From assembly GCA_009835325.1 (NCBI GenBank), contig VXWP01000070.1, positions 1 to 64,000 of the forward strand: a stretch of 64,000 bases of DNA, in the 5' to 3' direction. The position numbers and the translations under genes are program-made. Below, one piece after another: positions 62,314 through 64,000 of the stretch. Below the pieces are notes generated by a model that saw only the letters and a program-made list of their open reading frames with translations, made no database searches and was not told the DNA's origin. Within the stretch, counting starts at the first letter, position 1. Every line of letters starts with the position of its first letter. Origin of the DNA: Gemmatimonadota bacterium. GTDB lineage: Bacteria > JAAXHH01.

Positions 62314-63288
62314 ATGCCGCAGACCGAATGCCTGGCCGGAGATCACGCACTGGGCGAGGCGATTGTGCGCAATGACCCGGCCGCCGTCGAAACGGCGATG
62401 ACCACCAGGCCCGAACTGGTGGAAGCGCCCTGCAGGTGGATCGATCGTCGAGGCAGGGAGCGGCCGGTCAAGCCCCTGGTGCTGGCCGACATGCTGGCGC
62501 GGGTTGACCTGACGAAGCGACTGCTGCGGGCCGGCGCCGACGTCCATGACCTGGATGCCTCGCTCTTCGGCTGTTGCGAGGGACACGACCTGAAACACCT
62601 GCGGCGGCTGCTGGACCTCGGCGTCAACCCGAACGACGCGTGTAACGAAGGGTGGGACTGCGACGTGCTGTACGGCTTCCTGCAGACCTACACCCGGTCG
62701 GCACCCGATCATCTCCACGCCTGTATCAACCTGCTGATCGACCATGGCGCCGCCTTTGACGACGGTCCGGTCATGGACATACACCGGGGAGACCTGGATG
62801 CCTTGGCGGCTCGCCTCGCATCGGACAAACGACTCGTTTCGGAGCGTTTTTCGCTCGATTACGGCAATCATCTTACCCTACGGGGTAGTACGCTGCTCCA
62901 CGTGGCCGTGGAGTTTCATGAACTGGAGGCGATTGCCCTGTTGCTTGATCATGGGGCCGATCTAGATGCCCGGACGTCTATCGGGCGAAACGGCGTGGGA
63001 GGCCAGACGCCCCTGTACCACGCCATCGGCACGAACCAGGGGACGGGTTATCACGTATTCGAACACCTGCTGGAACTGAAGCCCGACCTGGCTGTGGAGG
63101 CGATGATCCAGTCGAATCCGGACGACAACGGCCTGGTCATGGACTGCATCCACAAAGGTAAAGAACACGATTTCGACGAGGTCTTGAAGCTGACGCCGCG
63201 AGGATACGCGGAGCGGTTTGCTGTAGGTCCGGTCTGGAGAGAAGCAAGCAGGGAACTGGCGGTTCTGACGGAACTCGGCGCGCCCTGA
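62314..63288 (+). CDS. Ankyrin-repeat protein downstream of the sigma-ankyrin gene
   Basis: 324 residues, 29 bp after the sigma-ankyrin stop and likely co-transcribed. N-terminal units are degenerate (LGEAIVRNDPAAVETAMTTRPELV, DLTKRLLRAGADVHDLDASLFGCCEGHDLKHLRRLLDLGVNPND); clear ones are LLIDHGAAFDDGP, STLLHVAVEFHELEAIALLLDHGADLDARTSIGRNGVGGQTPLYHAI. The last 60 residues have no visible repeat. May be the partner or target of the sigma-ankyrin protein. Confidence 0.86.
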   Translation: MPQTECLAGDHALGEAIVRNDPAAVETAMTTRPELVEAPCRWIDRRGRERPVKPLVLADMLARVDLTKRLLRAGADVHDLDASLFGCCEGHDLKHLRRLLDLGVNPNDACNEGWDCDVLYGFLQTYTRSAPDHLHACINLLIDHGAAFDDGPVMDIHRGDLDALAARLASDKRLVSERFSLDYGNHLTLRGSTLLHVAVEFHELEAIALLLDHGADLDARTSIGRNGVGGQTPLYHAIGTNQGTGYHVFEHLLELKPDLAVEAMIQSNPDDNGLVMDCIHKGKEHDFDEVLKLTPRGYAERFAVGPVWREASRELAVLTELGAP

Positions 63289-63293
63289 CGACG

Positions 63294-63596
63294 CTACCCG
63301 CCGGCCACCGAGCCGACGATCCGGTAGGGTTCCTCGCCTTGCGCGATGGCTTCCGGCACCGGCGCGTCGGGCGATTCGAGGGAAAGGTCCCGCCCGCAGC
63401 CAAAGAACCGCACGAGGGGCCGGCGGCAGCCCGATCCGTAGTCCCGGACCGTTCCGCCGAGCTGAGGAAAGCGCGCTTCCAGCGCGTCAAGGATCTTGCG
63501 CTGGGTCACGACCCCGTCGGCAACCTGCAGGATGATCTCCTTGTCCCGGCAACCGGACAGGTTCCGGAGGTGGTAGGGCAGGACGACGCGGATCAT
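63294..63596 (-). CDS. MoaD/ThiS-like ubiquitin-fold protein
   Basis: 100 residues, ATG in an ATGA overlap with the BNR protein. [42 protein letters not shown] and the terminal GSVAGG fit the MoaD/ThiS beta-grasp fold; the C-terminal Gly-Gly is the residue pair that is adenylated and thiocarboxylated in sulfur carriers. It is somewhat longer than molybdopterin synthase MoaD (~80). No moa or thi gene is nearby, so the sulfur acceptor is unknown. Confidence 0.82.
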   Translation of the reverse strand: MIRVVLPYHLRNLSGCRDKEIILQVADGVVTQRKILDALEARFPQLGGTVRDYGSGCRRPLVRFFGCGRDLSLESPDAPVPEAIAQGEEPYRIVGSVAGG

Positions 63597-64000
63597 GGGA
63601 GGGTCTGGACTTCGACGGACATCACCGGCGGGAGATTCTCCACGATGGCGGACCAGTGGTCGCCGCCGTCGGGGGATACGTAGACCGCGCCACCCGAAGT
63701 CCCGAAGTAGATCCCGCAGTCCTCGAGCGTGTCCACGTCCATGGCGTCCCGCAGGACGTTGACGTAGCAGTCCTTCTGCGGCAGTCCCGCAGACAGCGGT
63801 TCCCATTCGTTCCCGCCGGTCCGGCTTCGGTAGACGCGCAGGTGGCCCTCGTCCGGGTAGTGCTCGGAGTCGCCCTTCATCGGGACGACGTAGATCGTCT
63901 CGGGCTCGTGGGCGTGCACGCCGATCGGAAAGCCGAAGTCGCTGGGCAGATTGCCGCTCACATTGGTCCAAGAATCTCCCCCGTTGTCGCTGCGCATGAT
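63593..64000 (-). CDS. BNR/sialidase-like repeat protein (5' end cut by window edge)
   Basis: The last ~135 residues of a beta-propeller protein; the start lies beyond the right edge. Asp-box-like blades [30 protein letters not shown] and [15 protein letters not shown] are visible, and [14 protein letters not shown] resembles the WD40/YVTN/BNR-like proteins annotated as glycosyl hydrolases or exo-alpha-sialidases. Coupled by overlap to the MoaD-like gene. Confidence 0.83.
   Translation of the reverse strand: MMRSDNGGDSWTNVSGNLPSDFGFPIGVHAHEPETIYVVPMKGDSEHYPDEGHLRVYRSRTGGNEWEPLSAGLPQKDCYVNVLRDAMDVDTLEDCGIYFGTSGGAVYVSPDGGDHWSAIVENLPPVMSVEVQTLP

Noticed and set aside
1-64000. tRNA, rRNA, CRISPR arrays, insertion sequences, integrases and prophage genes
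   Set aside because: I looked for T-loop sequences, regular spaced repeats, transposase DDE or integrase motifs and phage structural genes in the reading frames and found none I could support.

Overview
The window is GC-rich DNA (by eye a little over 60 % G+C), densely coded, with Shine-Dalgarno starts and many ATGA stop/start overlaps. It carries 57 protein genes (two cut by the window edges, one interrupted by a stop codon) and no tRNA, rRNA, CRISPR array or insertion sequence that I can recognise. The gene mix (Gfo/Idh/MocA enzymes, amidohydrolases, sialidase-like BNR proteins, SGNH hydrolase, type III CoA-transferase, many ankyrin proteins, a UGA-recoded radical SAM protein) suits an uncultivated bacterium of the Latescibacterota or a related FCB-type lineage. 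That placement is inference from gene content; no marker gene here proves it.

Layout. 1-9.4 kb (all minus) is a very tight catabolic operon read right to left: nucleoside hydrolase, SDR, a truncated acyl-CoA-synthetase-like protein, CoA-transferase/racemase, a bicupin with a huge acidic tail, aldo/keto reductase, two amidohydrolases (one degenerate, one with an in-frame TAA), SGNH hydrolase, and an oxidoreductase running off the edge. 9.4-12.8 kb (minus) holds an M14 carboxypeptidase, a VOC protein and argG. 13.0-19.0 kb (plus) holds 2-oxoglutarate dehydrogenase E1 and E2, then an NfeD/SPFH membrane pair. 19.0-21.4 kb holds two tandem paralogues of an unrecognised family. 21.5-23.3 kb (minus) holds a B12-binding radical SAM protein whose apparent stop is a UGA inside a C-U-A-E-P tail followed by a SECIS-like hairpin, i.e. 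a selenoprotein, and yggX.

23.4-63.3 kb is dominated by twelve ankyrin-repeat genes scattered among ordinary genes (AraC regulator, VOC proteins, sfsA, dinB, pdxH, ZIP transporter, SDR, sialidase-like protein). Two of the twelve are domain fusions: a group-II truncated haemoglobin fused to ankyrin repeats and an ECF sigma factor fused to ankyrin repeats. Between 51.0 and 59.5 kb lies a repair-flavoured plus-strand cluster: nucleotidyltransferase, UvrA-family ATPase, family B DNA polymerase, YdeI-like protein, VOC protein and an HhH-GPD glycosylase. The right edge has a MoaD-like protein ending in Gly-Gly that overlaps a partial BNR-repeat protein.

A recurring structural feature is short tandem duplication (11-34 bp units) that spans or directly follows stop codons (M14 peptidase, sucB, dinB, DUF1761/pdxH, an ankyrin gene, the YdeI-like gene). 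The strongest candidates for new biology are the CUAEP-tail selenoprotein, the sigma-ankyrin and globin-ankyrin fusions within the ankyrin expansion, and the stop-spanning repeats.
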